The notes: generated from the letters alone by a model not told the origin. A DNA stretch of 64,000 nt from Flagellimonas sp. 389 (GCF_018449435.1 NZ_JAHCMU010000001.1:183299-247298); one strand, 5' to 3'; positions 8,009 through 18,213 are shown, numbered from the stretch's first letter. Made by a program: numbers and translations.

Positions 8009-8881
8009 TTAAGAATGATTCATCACGTCTTTTTTGGACAGGGCCACTTTTAAACTATCCTTCCAGTGTGGAATTGCCAAACCAAAAGTGTTTTTTATTC
8101 TGGATTTATCCAATACCGTAAATTTTGGGCGTTCTGCAGGAGACGGATAATCTTTGGAGAGAATCGGTTTTAATTCAATATCAATTTTAGCGGTATCGAA
8201 TATGGCCTTGGCAAAATCATACCAGCTGGCCACACCTTCGTTACTATAGTTATAAACCCCGTAGTCGATACTATGGGCCTTGATGATGTGAAGTACAACT
8301 TTTGCCAAATCCAAAGCATATGTTGGTGTTCCCACTTGGTCATAGACAACGGATAGTTCTTTTCGTTCATTCCCCAATCTAACCATAGTCTTCAAGAAAT
8401 TATTCCCAAATTCTGAATACAGCCAGGAGGTTCTTATGATAAAGTGTTCTTCTAAATTGCCGATAACCGCTCTTTCGCCCTTATACTTTGTATCACCATA
8501 AAACCCAATGGGCCTGGCAATATCATCTTCTGCATAAGGGGTGCTCAAAAATCCATCAAAAACAAAATCCGTGGAAATATGGATCAAAACCGTCTTGCTC
8601 TCATTACAGTTTATTGCCAAGTTTCGAGCTCCGGTCACATTGACGCTATAGGCCAAATCCGTCTCAACCTCTGCTTTATCTACATTTGTGAATGCTGCAC
8701 AGTTAATGCAATAGGAATAATCCGAAGAAAGCAATTCTTCCCTAACCGCTTCAAAATCTGTAACATCCAGGTCTTGGGAGGATTTAAGTACAAAATCAAG
8801 ATTCTTGGTGTGCCCCTCAGCAATGAGCGATTTAAAGGTACTTCCTAATTGACCAGTTGCTCCTGTAACCAATATCTTCAT
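8009..8881 (-). CDS. rfbD: dTDP-4-dehydrorhamnose reductase
   Basis: A 290-residue short-chain reductase carrying out the last step of dTDP-L-rhamnose synthesis: NADPH-dependent reduction of dTDP-4-keto-L-rhamnose. The N-terminal nucleotide motif VTGATGQLGS is intact. STDFVFDG and the catalytic Tyr-Lys pair YGDTKYKGE follow near residues 105-135, and the C-terminal part has the RPKFTVLDKSR-like substrate region (PxxRPxxSxLD in the family). It is the last gene of the rfbBACD operon, 15 nt after rfbC. The product feeds the adjoining EPS glycosyltransferases. Confidence 0.93.
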   Translation of the reverse strand: MKILVTGATGQLGSTFKSLIAEGHTKNLDFVLKSSQDLDVTDFEAVREELLSSDYSYCINCAAFTNVDKAEVETDLAYSVNVTGARNLAINCNESKTVLIHISTDFVFDGFLSTPYAEDDIARPIGFYGDTKYKGERAVIGNLEEHFIIRTSWLYSEFGNNFLKTMVRLGNERKELSVVYDQVGTPTYALDLAKVVLHIIKAHSIDYGVYNYSNEGVASWYDFAKAIFDTAKIDIELKPILSKDYPSPAERPKFTVLDKSRIKNTFGLAIPHWKDSLKVALSKKDVMNHS

Positions 8882-8896
8882 AATGCGTATCTAAAA

Positions 8897-9445
8897 TTAA
8901 TGGGAAACTGCTTCTTTAAAAACAGGTAAAAATTTATCTTTTTCTGAGATGATCAAATCTTCCTCTGCTAAAATCCAATCTATATTGAACGTTGGGTCGT
9001 TATAAATAATTCCACTTTCCGATGCAGCGTTATAAAAATTATCGCATTTATAAGAAAACTTGGCGGTATCGCTTATCGTTACAAACCCATGGGCACATCC
9101 CCTAGGAATGAACATTTGCTTTTTATTGTTCGATGATAACAACGTGGAAACTACATTCCCGAACGAAGTGGAGTTGGGTCTTATATCTACGGCAACATCC
9201 AAAACCTCTCCGTCCAGAACACGTACTAGCTTAGCCTGTGCATGTTCTCCTTTTTGAAAATGAAGCCCTCTTAATACGCCCTTAGAAGAGAAAGATTCAT
9301 TGTCCTGTACAAAAAATGGTTTTGAACCGGTCAATGATTCAAATGTCATTTGGTTGTAGCTTTCAAAGAAATACCCTCGTTTATCCTCGAAAACCTTGGG
9401 TTCAATGATAAAGCATCCTTCTATTGCTGTTTTAAATACTTCCAT
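8897..9445 (-). CDS. rfbC: dTDP-4-dehydrorhamnose 3,5-epimerase
   Basis: A 182-residue cupin-fold epimerase, the normal length for RmlC. It converts dTDP-4-keto-6-deoxyglucose to the L-lyxo isomer. Conserved stretches include FFESYNQ near the start, the catalytic-His motif RGLHFQKG (about 58-65), VRVLDGEVLDVAVDIR, and IPRGCAHGF near 113-121. It sits between rfbA (3-nt gap) and rfbD. Confidence 0.95.
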   Translation of the reverse strand: MEVFKTAIEGCFIIEPKVFEDKRGYFFESYNQMTFESLTGSKPFFVQDNESFSSKGVLRGLHFQKGEHAQAKLVRVLDGEVLDVAVDIRPNSTSFGNVVSTLLSSNNKKQMFIPRGCAHGFVTISDTAKFSYKCDNFYNAASESGIIYNDPTFNIDWILAEEDLIISEKDKFLPVFKEAVSH

Positions 9446-9448
9446 AGT

Positions 9449-10309
9449 CTATACCAAAGCTTCTAGCAATCGTTTACTGTAACCACTTTTCAAAAATGGT
9501 TCGGTTAATTTTTTAAACTGACTTTTTGTGATAAACCCCATCTTGTATGCAGATGACTCTATAGCACCGATTTTTAATCCTTGTCTTTCTTCTATGACCT
9601 GTACAAACTGGGAAGCCTGCATTAACGATTGAAAGGTTCCTGTATCCAGCCAAGCTGTACCCCTATCCATTATGCTCACTTTCAGCTTTCCTCTTTTAAG
9701 GTATTCTTGGTTGATATCCGTTATTTCCAATTCGCCCCGTTTACTGGGTTGAATATTCTTTGCTATCTCTACCACATCATTATCATAAAAATAAATTCCG
9801 GGAACAGCATAATTGGATTTTGGCTTTTTTGGCTTTTCCTCAATGGATGTCACCTTGCCTGAATCATCAAATTCAACCACACCATACCGCTCTGGGTCAG
9901 TTACGTGATAAGCGTAAATAATACCTCCATCTGGGTCGTTATTGGATTGCAACAGGTTTTCCAAACCTGTTCCATAAAAAATATTATCCCCAAGTATCAA
10001 AGCTACTTTGTCGTTCTCTATAAAATCCTCTCCAATGATGAAAGCTTCTGCCAATCCGTTGGGCTGCTCTTGAACTGCATATTCAAATTTACAGCCATAT
10101 TTTCTCCCGTCTCCCAACAATCGCTGAAACATGGGTAAATCGTGAGGTGTTGAAATGATCAATATTTCCCAAATACCTGATTCGATAAGCGTCGAAAGAG
10201 GATAGTATATCATTGGTTTATCATACACTGGCATCAACTGTTTACTGACCGCCAATGTTATAGGGTGTAGTCTTGTTCCAGAGCCTCCTGCTAAAATTAT
10301 TCCTTTCAT
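9449..10309 (-). CDS. rfbA: Glucose-1-phosphate thymidylyltransferase
   Basis: A 286-residue nucleotidyltransferase that couples glucose-1-phosphate to dTTP, the first step of dTDP-rhamnose synthesis. The N-terminal motif [16 protein letters not shown] is the diagnostic nucleotide-binding signature. ILGDNIFYG and the metal-binding [12 protein letters not shown] segment are also present. It lies between rfbB (40-nt gap) and rfbC. Confidence 0.96.
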   Translation of the reverse strand: MKGIILAGGSGTRLHPITLAVSKQLMPVYDKPMIYYPLSTLIESGIWEILIISTPHDLPMFQRLLGDGRKYGCKFEYAVQEQPNGLAEAFIIGEDFIENDKVALILGDNIFYGTGLENLLQSNNDPDGGIIYAYHVTDPERYGVVEFDDSGKVTSIEEKPKKPKSNYAVPGIYFYDNDVVEIAKNIQPSKRGELEITDINQEYLKRGKLKVSIMDRGTAWLDTGTFQSLMQASQFVQVIEERQGLKIGAIESSAYKMGFITKSQFKKLTEPFLKSGYSKRLLEALV

Positions 10310-10349
10310 CTTTCTTGGTTTAAAACCTATACGGATATGGTGTCCAAAA

Positions 10350-11390
10350 TTACTGGACTAAACTTTTTGTCTTGTTTACATCAAACTTCTTTAGATACCA
10401 ATCTATTGTTTTATCGATACCTGTTTCAAAATTTTCATCTGCCATCCAGCCTAAATCATTTTCAATTTTAGATGCATCTATGGCATATCTAAAATCATGT
10501 CCGGCCCTATCTTTAACATACGTTATCAGGTCTTTATAAGAGGTGTCTTTTCCTCTTGGGTATTTTCTGTCTAGTATGTTACAAACGGTTTGGGCTATAT
10601 AGAGATTGTCTCGTTCGTTCCTACCACCAATATTATATGTTTCTCCTGATGCACCTTTGTCATAGGCTAAGGCAATTCCTTTACAATGATCCAAAACATA
10701 CAACCAGTCCCTTATATTAGATCCATCCCCATAAATGGGTATAGGTTCTTCTGCCAAGGCTTTTCGTATGATGGTCGGAATTAATTTTTCATCATGTTGC
10801 TTTGGACCATAATTATTGGAACAATTGGTTGTTACCACATTCATACCATAGGTATGGTAGTAGCTTCTGATGATAAAATCCGAGGAAGCCTTTGAAGCGC
10901 TATACGGACTATTTGGAGCATAAGGAGTAGATTCCATAAAAAGACCTTCTTTTCCCAACGTACCGTATACCTCATCTGTAGAAACATGATGAAACCTTGA
11001 GTGTTTATATGCCCCCTTATATACCCCAGGACTTATCATCCAATATTTTTTGGCCACATCTATCAAATTAAATGTACCCAAAATGTTTGTCTGCATAAAA
11101 GCATCTGGATTGGTTATGGAATTATCTACATGGGATTCGGCCGCAAAGTGAATCACACCTTGGATGTCGTACTTTTCGAAAATCTTTTCCAAAAGCTTTC
11201 TATCACATATGTCCCCTTTAATAAAAGTGTATCGATCATGCCCATCGACCTCATGCAGATTATCAAGATTACCGGCATAGGTGAGGGCATCAATATTGAC
11301 CAAATGGATTTCCGCATTTAATTCTAAGAAATAAGGAATAAAGTTGGAGCCTATAAATCCCGCTCCCCCAGTAACCAAAACATGTATCAT
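10350..11390 (-). CDS. rfbB: dTDP-glucose 4,6-dehydratase
   Basis: A 346-residue extended short-chain dehydratase converting dTDP-glucose to the 4-keto-6-deoxy sugar. It has the NAD motif [11 protein letters not shown] at the N-terminus, [11 protein letters not shown], the HVSTDEVYG segment with the catalytic Asp-Glu pair, the YSASKASSD active-site Tyr-Lys, and [16 protein letters not shown]. It is the promoter-proximal gene of rfbBACD, and its upstream region carries the shared EPS promoter layout. Confidence 0.96.
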   Translation of the reverse strand: MIHVLVTGGAGFIGSNFIPYFLELNAEIHLVNIDALTYAGNLDNLHEVDGHDRYTFIKGDICDRKLLEKIFEKYDIQGVIHFAAESHVDNSITNPDAFMQTNILGTFNLIDVAKKYWMISPGVYKGAYKHSRFHHVSTDEVYGTLGKEGLFMESTPYAPNSPYSASKASSDFIIRSYYHTYGMNVVTTNCSNNYGPKQHDEKLIPTIIRKALAEEPIPIYGDGSNIRDWLYVLDHCKGIALAYDKGASGETYNIGGRNERDNLYIAQTVCNILDRKYPRGKDTSYKDLITYVKDRAGHDFRYAIDASKIENDLGWMADENFETGIDKTIDWYLKKFDVNKTKSLVQ

Positions 11391-11418
11391 GGATATTATT
11401 TTCGTATTACTTACTTTG

Positions 11419-11480
11419 TAAATATAATCTTACTTTTTAGGTTGGGTCAATTATTGTTGTGAACGGTCGGTTTTTGTTGG
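11419..11480 (-). promoter_or_regulatory. rfbB promoter with LytTR-like direct repeats
   Basis: Plus-strand coordinates: a box TTATTGTTGTGAA with core TGTTGT at 11455-11460, a second TGTTGG at 11475-11480 (20-bp period), and on the minus strand a -7-like TATATTTA at 11419-11426, exactly 28 bp beyond the first box. The same layout recurs before the 20,706 and 29,125 starts and, with 29 bp, before H-NOX. No -33 TTTG is seen, suggesting dependence on an activator. Predicted leader about 20 nt. Confidence 0.6.
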
Positions 11481-11611
11481 TAGAACACATAATATAGGTT
11501 TTAAAACAACACCAACCAATTTATTGGCCTTTCTAGAAGCAATCTGAAAGTAAATACTTAATTTTAATAAAAACTTTTTCCTACTCTTAAAAACAATCGT
11601 CCCTAGTTTAA

Positions 11612-12745
11612 ATGAAAAACCAAGTTACGGAAAAACCCTATATCCTTGCTGTAGATGACGAGCAGTTGAATTTAGAACTGCTCCGGTTTATTTTAGAGCG
11701 AAATAATTACATATTTGAAGGTACCAGCGATGACGACTATTTCTTTGAAAGCCTTAAAAAAAGAAAGCCAGATCTTATCCTTCTCGATATTATCATGCCT
11801 AGAATTGAAGGTTTTGAACTGTGTGAAAAAGTCAAAAAAATTCCTGCTTATAAGGATATTCCCATCATATTTCTAACCGGAAAAGTCAATGTAACGGATA
11901 AAATAAAAGGGTTTGAGGTTGGAGGAGTGGATTATGTGACCAAACCTTTTAACGAGAAAGAACTTATTGCACGAATACAAACCCATGTTGAACTGATACG
12001 TGCCAAAAACCAAATTGCAGAACAAGCTAAAAACCTAAAACAATCCAACGAACTAAAAGATAGAATGTTCTCCATTATTGGACATGATCTACGTTCCCCA
12101 CTAAGTGCAGCCAAATTAAAAATGGACTTTATCATGCGGGGAATTATAAACCCTAAGGACGAGAACTTCTTGGATGAAACTGTCTTTGACCTTTTAAAAA
12201 CGATGGATGAAGCATTGAACCTGCTTCAGAACTTGTTGGGTTGGGCGAAATCTGAAAGCAACCAGATTCAAATGATTCCAGAGAAACTGAACTTGAACAA
12301 TTTGGTAGACCAAACCATTCGGCTTTTGAAATTGGGCAGTGATCATAAAAGAATCAAAATACAAAATAACGTTTCTGAAGAAATCCACTCATTTTCGGAT
12401 AACAATATGATCAAGACCGTATTGCGAAACATACTTTCCAATGCCATAAAGTTTACGCCTGTAGATGGTATCATTAAAATCAATTCAAAATTGGTCAAAG
12501 ACAACGTTGTTATAGAAATTGAGGACAACGGCAACGGAATTCCAAAAGAAGACATTGATAAAATCCTAAACCCAAATGAGCACTTTAGCAAATTGGGTAC
12601 GGAAAAAGAACCTGGCACTGGTCTAGGTCTTGTGCTATGCCAAAGCTTTGTGGAAAAAAATCACGGGACACTGAGAATTCGTAGTGAAGTTGGAAAAGGA
12701 AGTACATTTTATTTTGACCTTCCCCTTTATGAAGAACAGGGTTAA
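11612..12745 (+). CDS. Receiver-histidine kinase (REC-HisKA-HATPase)
   Basis: A 377-residue soluble protein with reversed domain order. The N-terminal receiver has an acidic pair near D15-D16, phospho-acceptor D59 in LLDIIMP, T89 and K111 in TKPF. A short coiled linker (120-148) leads to a HisKA helix with H158 in GHDLRSP. The HATPase domain shows the N-box NILSNAIKFTP, G1 DNGNGIP and G2 GTGLGLVL. It has no membrane segment or sensor domain, so its input is probably phosphorylation of its own receiver by another kinase. It is the only plus-strand gene inside the EPS locus, and its stop overlaps that of the convergent glycosyltransferase within a shared TTAA. Confidence 0.92.
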   Translation: MKNQVTEKPYILAVDDEQLNLELLRFILERNNYIFEGTSDDDYFFESLKKRKPDLILLDIIMPRIEGFELCEKVKKIPAYKDIPIIFLTGKVNVTDKIKGFEVGGVDYVTKPFNEKELIARIQTHVELIRAKNQIAEQAKNLKQSNELKDRMFSIIGHDLRSPLSAAKLKMDFIMRGIINPKDENFLDETVFDLLKTMDEALNLLQNLLGWAKSESNQIQMIPEKLNLNNLVDQTIRLLKLGSDHKRIKIQNNVSEEIHSFSDNNMIKTVLRNILSNAIKFTPVDGIIKINSKLVKDNVVIEIEDNGNGIPKEDIDKILNPNEHFSKLGTEKEPGTGLGLVLCQSFVEKNHGTLRIRSEVGKGSTFYFDLPLYEEQG

Positions 12746-13950
12746 GCAACCGCTTCTGCCTGGGCACTTCTCTTGGCGCGCTCCCAATTTACAGATTGAT
12801 TTCCCTTGATATACCTTCCAAAGCCTAGAAAAACAGAAAGGTTCATGATAAAAAAGTAGTACGGTATAAAAAGAACCTTTAGACGAATTTGTCTGTTTTC
12901 CAGAAACCAACCTAACAGTGCTGCTGCGTAGAACAATACTTGTCCCCAAAATAATGTACTGAACAAACCAAATGTGAACAACCCTTCACTTTGTGCCAAA
13001 ACAAAATTTATAGGAATAATCAAAAAAAGTAACAGTGGGGAAAGTGTCCAACGCAATACACGGTGCGATATGTATTGAAAAGATAATGTTCCGTATTTGA
13101 AGAAATTAAGCAACGCCCTTAATCTGACTACAGATTGTATGCCTCCGGCAGAAATCCTTACTTTTCGTTTTAGTTCTTCCTTTACATTGGCAGAAGCAGT
13201 TTCTATGGCATACGCCTCTGGATTATATTGAATGGTATAACCGGACATGGCAACACGCAATGAGATCATAAAATCGTCCAATAATGTATCTTTTTCCACT
13301 TCTTGCCAAAGTGCCGTTCTAATGGCAAAAAGTTCTCCTGCCGCACCAACGACGGAATATAGTTCTGCATCCCATTTTTTTAGCTGCGATTCATATTTCC
13401 AATATAACCCCTCTCCTGCACCCGCAGCACTATCAACATCTTTGGAATAAATACGTTTTTCTCCAGAAACACAACCTACTTTTGGATTTCTGAACAAGCG
13501 TACTATTTCTTGTATGGAATCTTTGCCCAAGTCTGTATTGGCATCGGAAAAGATGACTATTGGAGTTTTTACAAATTTCACTCCTCGGTTCATAGCAGCA
13601 ATTTTCCCAGCTCTGCCATCTTTGTGGTATACTTCAACCCCATCATATTTCTTTAATAAATCTGGAGTTCCGTCATCAGATCCATCCGTAACCCAAATTT
13701 GGGTTACTTTATCTTGGGGGTAATTAAGACTTTTTGAATTTTTTACTTTTTGCTCTAAATAATCCTTTTCATTAAAAGCGCTTACAAAGAGCGTTACTTC
13801 GGGTTCATAATCATCATTACCTTCAAATTTTTTGGATAATCCAAAGATCCTTCTAAGTTTAATGATAATGAACAGTAGTATTCCATACCCCAAATAAGCA
13901 TAAAAAATGATAAAAAGTGAAACCCAGAAAAATACTTTTAAAAACTCCAT
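12742..13950 (-). CDS. Membrane glycosyltransferase family 2
   Basis: A 402-residue processive-type GT2 enzyme. An N-terminal membrane anchor (about 5-31) is followed by a GT-A domain with D89 in WVTDGSDD and the metal-binding SDANTD (about 135-140). Two or three membrane helices lie at the C-terminus (about 305-375). Such enzymes transfer sugars from nucleotide donors at the cytoplasmic face of the inner membrane. It is the last gene of the ugd unit, 26 nt after the acyltransferase. Sugar specificity cannot be read from sequence. Confidence 0.85.
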   Translation of the reverse strand: MEFLKVFFWVSLFIIFYAYLGYGILLFIIIKLRRIFGLSKKFEGNDDYEPEVTLFVSAFNEKDYLEQKVKNSKSLNYPQDKVTQIWVTDGSDDGTPDLLKKYDGVEVYHKDGRAGKIAAMNRGVKFVKTPIVIFSDANTDLGKDSIQEIVRLFRNPKVGCVSGEKRIYSKDVDSAAGAGEGLYWKYESQLKKWDAELYSVVGAAGELFAIRTALWQEVEKDTLLDDFMISLRVAMSGYTIQYNPEAYAIETASANVKEELKRKVRISAGGIQSVVRLRALLNFFKYGTLSFQYISHRVLRWTLSPLLLFLIIPINFVLAQSEGLFTFGLFSTLFWGQVLFYAAALLGWFLENRQIRLKVLFIPYYFFIMNLSVFLGFGRYIKGNQSVNWERAKRSAQAEAVA

Positions 13951-13976
13951 TATTACTTTTTTAATTCATGACCCAA

Positions 13977-14615
13977 CTATACTGCGATCAAATTCTTGTT
14001 TACCGCTCTCTGCCATTCGCCAGTATCGTGATTGTATGTTTTAACCACCCTTGCCGGGTTCCCAACAGCCACAGAATACGCTGGAATATCTTTGGTGACC
14101 ACGCTTCCGCCGGCAATAATACAGTGTTTCCCTATAGTAACACCTGCTACAACTACACAGTTTGCCCCTATCCAAGTTTCTTCTTCTACCGTAATTATCG
14201 CTGTGGAAACCCCTTGTTCATGAATGGGCATTGAAACATCTTCGTAGTTATGATTAAGTCCTGAAAGCACTACATTTTGTGCCAATCTAACGTCGTTCCC
14301 TATGGTTACGGGACCTATAATCGTATTACCGAGACCTATCCTGGTTCTGCTACCTATTCTAACGGCACCTACGCCATTGTTCACAGTAGAGAAATCTTCT
14401 ATTGTGGAATTTGTACCTAATTCAAAAATGTTCCACGGCAATACATCCATGCGGGTCCTTCGACAAATGGTAGCGCCTCTTCCTTTTTTATGATAGAAAG
14501 GATTTACAAACCATTTTACCCATAAACGAGGTCTTGCCTGATTTTTAGGCACCAATAGCCAGTAGATAAATTTTTTAAGTCTCTCACTGCCTCTAATTCT
14601 ATCCTTTACGTCCAT
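13977..14615 (-). CDS. Hexapeptide-repeat acyltransferase
   Basis: A 212-residue left-handed beta-helix transferase with isoleucine-rich hexapeptide repeats (for example VRIGSRTRIGLGNTIIGPVTIG), the insertion loop, and the terminal IIAGGSVVTKDIPAYSVAVGNPARVVK signature of sugar O-acetyltransferases. The frame extends upstream to 14693, but that would overlap the preceding gene by 68 nt; the ATG at 14615 leaves a 10-nt gap and gives a normal start. It probably acetylates the EPS repeat unit. Confidence 0.85.
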   Translation of the reverse strand: MDVKDRIRGSERLKKFIYWLLVPKNQARPRLWVKWFVNPFYHKKGRGATICRRTRMDVLPWNIFELGTNSTIEDFSTVNNGVGAVRIGSRTRIGLGNTIIGPVTIGNDVRLAQNVVLSGLNHNYEDVSMPIHEQGVSTAIITVEEETWIGANCVVVAGVTIGKHCIIAGGSVVTKDIPAYSVAVGNPARVVKTYNHDTGEWQRAVNKNLIAV

Positions 14616-14625
14616 AACTTTTGAT

Positions 14626-15819
14626 TTATGCTGATTTTTTAATGGCATCATAAATGGCCTTAACATTATTCTCCCACGTATGGCTCTTCGCAAATGCTAT
14701 TCGTTCTTCAACTAATTCTGAATTATTTTCTGCCAAAGCCCTTTCTGCCAATTGAATGTATTCTTCTTTAGTGCTTCCTAAATAGACGTGTTCTTCAAAC
14801 ATTTCCATGGCCTTCGTTTTCGTAGCCAGGGTAGGTTTTCCCATCGCCAAATACTCATCAATTTTTCTAGGATAGTTCCCTATGGTCCAATCGTTTACTA
14901 CTTGCGGGTTCATGGCAACATCAAACCCTTTAACATAAGCGGGTAGTTCGGAAGCATCTTTGCTTCCTAGAAAGAATACGTTCTTCAACCCATGCAATTT
15001 TGATTGTTTAAAGTCTTCATCCTCGGGCCCTACCAAAACAATACTCCAGTTTCTTCTTGTTTTGGCCATATATTCCAAAAGTTCAATGTCCAATCGCATA
15101 CTTGTTAAATATCCTACATAACCCATAATGGGCCTTGGAATGGATTCAAATTCTTTGGGTACAGGTATCGTATCGTTTTCATCATTGAACAAGGACACAT
15201 CGCAACCCTGCCCCACCATAAAACTATTGGGATTGAATTTAGAGCCATACTCCGTATAGAGTGTAGAATTGTTTACAACGGTATCGGCCTGTTCGATAAG
15301 TTGTGGTTCTATACGCTCTCCATGCTTTCCCCAATAGGGCACTTTAATCAAATAATCCCGCATGTAATACGTGTAACTTTTAGGGGATAGGTATTCTTTA
15401 AGATGTAGCCCCAAAAACATGGAACTATCATTAAATAAGAATACATCCTTAAAGTTTAGCTGATGCATGGCAGCTATAATATCATTCGAAAAAAGCTTTG
15501 AATTTCTTTTATTAAGCAGTTTAAATATGGAGTGAAAGGAAATCCAATTAATAGACTCTATTAACGTTTTGGGATAAAGGTTCCAAAGGTTTTCCCCAAT
15601 TTGCACAAGACCTGTTTCTTCCCCATTTTTTATTTTAATCCTCTTTTGAACTTTTTCTGTAGCCCTTTCCCGCTTTAATGTTGCCCTGTCCAATGGAGGA
15701 TTTACATAAAGTACTCGGTTTTGTTTGGCAAACTCGGTGGCAATATTTTTACAGTTACTGCCAATTTCAATATCCCATGCTTGTATCCCTACAACTATGA
15801 TATCTTGACCTTTGATCAT
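14626..15819 (-). CDS. Glycosyltransferase, GT-B fold (group 1-like)
   Basis: A 397-residue GT-B glycosyltransferase. The N-terminal Rossmann part is divergent and the C-terminal part is recognisable: PIMGYVGYLTS, WSIVLVGPED, NVFFLGSKDASELPAYVKGFDVAMNPQ and YPRKIDEYLAMGKPTLAT, the donor-binding region. The frame opens at 15855 but the ATG at 15819 sits 1 nt after the upstream stop (TAA-C-ATG) and is preferred. It probably adds one sugar to the EPS repeat unit on the cytoplasmic side. Confidence 0.85.
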   Translation of the reverse strand: MIKGQDIIVVGIQAWDIEIGSNCKNIATEFAKQNRVLYVNPPLDRATLKRERATEKVQKRIKIKNGEETGLVQIGENLWNLYPKTLIESINWISFHSIFKLLNKRNSKLFSNDIIAAMHQLNFKDVFLFNDSSMFLGLHLKEYLSPKSYTYYMRDYLIKVPYWGKHGERIEPQLIEQADTVVNNSTLYTEYGSKFNPNSFMVGQGCDVSLFNDENDTIPVPKEFESIPRPIMGYVGYLTSMRLDIELLEYMAKTRRNWSIVLVGPEDEDFKQSKLHGLKNVFFLGSKDASELPAYVKGFDVAMNPQVVNDWTIGNYPRKIDEYLAMGKPTLATKTKAMEMFEEHVYLGSTKEEYIQLAERALAENNSELVEERIAFAKSHTWENNVKAIYDAIKKSA

Positions 15820-15820
15820 G

Positions 15821-16978
15821 TTAGCTGTTTTTAAGTTCGTTATGGACATCCTCATACAGTTCTAAAACATTTTTCGCCATGGTTTCCCATGAAAAGTGTT
15901 GTGCTCTTTTGATGCCCTTTTCGACCAAAACTTGGGCCAACATTTTATCCTCTACCAACGTCTGCATCGCAGTTGTAATTTCTATTGGATTAAAGGGATC
16001 TATTATCAAAGCAGTATCCTTTCCGGCCACCTCTGGCATTGATGACGTATTTGAAGTGATCACCGGCACTCCGCAGGCCATCCCTTCTAAAATTGGAATG
16101 CCAAAACTTTCTCGTAAGGAGGGATACAGGAATATAGCGCATTGGCTTATAATAGCTGGCAAATCGGTATTTGGAACGTATCCCGTTAAATGAATCAATG
16201 GTCTAATTTCCTCTACTTCTATAGAAGCCAAAAGCTTTTGAAGTTCGGCTTCATCGTAATCCAACATCACCAACTTGTACTGATTGGGATATATTTTATT
16301 GAACTCTGAAAATGCTTTTAATACGCCCTTGGTATTTTTTTTGGGGTCTGTATTCCCTAGAAAGAAAAAGAAATTATCCGGTAGCGCATACTTGTTCTGG
16401 ATAGTTTTTAACTGATCTAGATCGGTTACTTTTTTAAAGTGGGAACCAACACCATTATATATGGCCGTCAATCGGTTGTCCTTAAAACCAAAGTAATTAC
16501 TGATGCGCTCTTTCTCATAATTGGAGACCGTAATGACCTTTTTGCTTTTTCTAATCACTGGTGGCACAAAATACCTTCGGTACATGTTTCCCAGTTTTTG
16601 ATACCATGTTCCTCCTTTTTTTAATACGCTTATGCTCTCTAAATAGATAATATCGTGCAAGGTGGTAATTAGCGGTACTTTAGAAAACAAAGGGCCTGTA
16701 TTACTTGTACAATGCAAAACATCACAGCCCTCTTTAAAAGCCGCTTTGGGCAATGCAATTTGTTCCCATCCCGGGTAACCCCATTTTGAATTTAGCTCTA
16801 CAACTTTAAAATTAGGTGCATTGGGAATACAGGTGTCATCAAAATCTGGTTTTACAAAAATTACATACTCATTTTCACCATCGATTTTTTGAAGATTTTT
16901 AATAAGCTCCAAAGCGACCATGTCCATGCCATGTTTCTTTTTTCTAAAAAGTCGTTGTCCTTCTATGCCTATCTTCAT
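15821..16978 (-). CDS. Glycosyltransferase family 4
   Basis: A 385-residue GT4 enzyme. It has the acceptor-side segment TLHDIIYLES, the linker VITVSNYEKERI, and FFFLGNTDPKKN at the start of the donor domain. The E-x7-E donor motif lies in RESFGIPILEGMACGVPVITS. It is coupled by a 1-nt gap to the next glycosyltransferase and lies 9 nt after the GT2 gene. Mannosyl- or related transferase activity is common in this family; the exact sugar is unknown. Confidence 0.9.
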   Translation of the reverse strand: MKIGIEGQRLFRKKKHGMDMVALELIKNLQKIDGENEYVIFVKPDFDDTCIPNAPNFKVVELNSKWGYPGWEQIALPKAAFKEGCDVLHCTSNTGPLFSKVPLITTLHDIIYLESISVLKKGGTWYQKLGNMYRRYFVPPVIRKSKKVITVSNYEKERISNYFGFKDNRLTAIYNGVGSHFKKVTDLDQLKTIQNKYALPDNFFFFLGNTDPKKNTKGVLKAFSEFNKIYPNQYKLVMLDYDEAELQKLLASIEVEEIRPLIHLTGYVPNTDLPAIISQCAIFLYPSLRESFGIPILEGMACGVPVITSNTSSMPEVAGKDTALIIDPFNPIEITTAMQTLVEDKMLAQVLVEKGIKRAQHFSWETMAKNVLELYEDVHNELKNS

Positions 16979-16987
16979 ATGTTGCTA

Positions 16988-18193
16988 TTAACTATTGATC
17001 GTACCATGTTCCGTGTGAATAAACTTTTTGTTAGCACCTTTCAATTTAAACAGTGATAGGAACATGAGCAGAAATGCCTTTGGAAGTGTAAGCAAAGCTT
17101 TAAGCGTTTGCAGGCTATAAAACTTTTTGGGTACTGCGAAAGAAAATGCTACTACTGTCAATAGCAGGACAGCATACCAAAAGATAGCGGGAATTATTAA
17201 GAAATTGATTGGGAAAAACAAGGTTGTCATAAAGTACAAAAAGGTGATAATCACTACCAATCCCAGCAATAATACCCTTGGAGGCGATACCATTTGATAG
17301 ACTTTGTCAAAGAAATCCACATTGCCCCGAACAAACAACTCTTGTAAACCAGATGCAAAATAATTTCTAAAATAAATGAACTGTGCAGAAAGCCAACGCT
17401 TGCGCTGATTGGAAAACACCTCTGATTTTTGGACTTTCTCGTCCAAGACCAAAGCATCGTCTAGATACTCAATCTTTGTTCCGTCCTTTAATAATTTTAA
17501 TTCCAATTCTTTATCAAACCCGCCAACTGCATTAACATTGGCCATGGTATTTTTAAAAAAATGGTAGTCAAAGGCCATCCCAGAACCAATCAATGCAGAG
17601 GATAATCCTAATACGCGGTGTCCTTTTCTAAAAATATGATTATTGATTTCTTCACTTATGGCATCCAGAATCGCAAAAGGCGTATTTGTATTCTTGGCTA
17701 TTCTATGTCCTTGCACCACGGAATATCCTTCGTCAAAGGCATCATTGATTTTTTCAATGAAATCCTCTTCCATAATGTTATCGGCATCCAAAACCAAGGC
17801 CACATCATATTCATCACCGATTACCTTCATTGCCTGGTTAAGGGCTTTGGATTTTGTGCTTTTTTCAAAGGAGACCTCAACAACACTTACAGGAAATTCT
17901 TCAAGCGCTTCCAAAGTGCTTTTCTGAAAAGAATCGGCAATGATAATAACTTCAAAAAACTCCTTTGAATAGCTCTGTTCAAGAGCCTTTTTAGCTACTT
18001 CGACAATTACGTTGTCTTCTTTATATCCTGGAATCAGGACAGCAAATCTTCGTTGTCTATTAGAACTTTTGTCTTGTTTCTTACGTTTAAAAAGACCTGC
18101 AAACGAAAAAATAAAGATGTAAATGGATGCAAATCCAAAATATCCAAATAAAAGGATTTCCAGAGCATGAATTAAAATTCTTATGACATCCAT
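16988..18193 (-). CDS. Membrane glycosyltransferase family 2
   Basis: A 401-residue GT2 enzyme with an N-terminal membrane anchor (about 9-33), the metal-binding LDADNIM motif (about 136-142), a GGFDKELELKLL acceptor region, the QRKRWLSAQF motif (a Q-x-x-R-W-like signature of processive GT2 enzymes, about 260-270), and two to three C-terminal membrane helices (305-375). It belongs to the ugd unit, 20 nt after the UDP-xylose synthase gene. A chain-forming role is possible but unproven. Confidence 0.87.
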   Translation of the reverse strand: MDVIRILIHALEILLFGYFGFASIYIFIFSFAGLFKRKKQDKSSNRQRRFAVLIPGYKEDNVIVEVAKKALEQSYSKEFFEVIIIADSFQKSTLEALEEFPVSVVEVSFEKSTKSKALNQAMKVIGDEYDVALVLDADNIMEEDFIEKINDAFDEGYSVVQGHRIAKNTNTPFAILDAISEEINNHIFRKGHRVLGLSSALIGSGMAFDYHFFKNTMANVNAVGGFDKELELKLLKDGTKIEYLDDALVLDEKVQKSEVFSNQRKRWLSAQFIYFRNYFASGLQELFVRGNVDFFDKVYQMVSPPRVLLLGLVVIITFLYFMTTLFFPINFLIIPAIFWYAVLLLTVVAFSFAVPKKFYSLQTLKALLTLPKAFLLMFLSLFKLKGANKKFIHTEHGTINS

Positions 18194-18213
18194 TTATCTA
18201 TTTTTTACGGTGA

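Noticed and set aside
14616..14693. Upstream extension of the acyltransferase ORF
   Set aside because: It overlaps the preceding glycosyltransferase by 68 nt and adds residues unlike the family; the ATG at 14615 is better.
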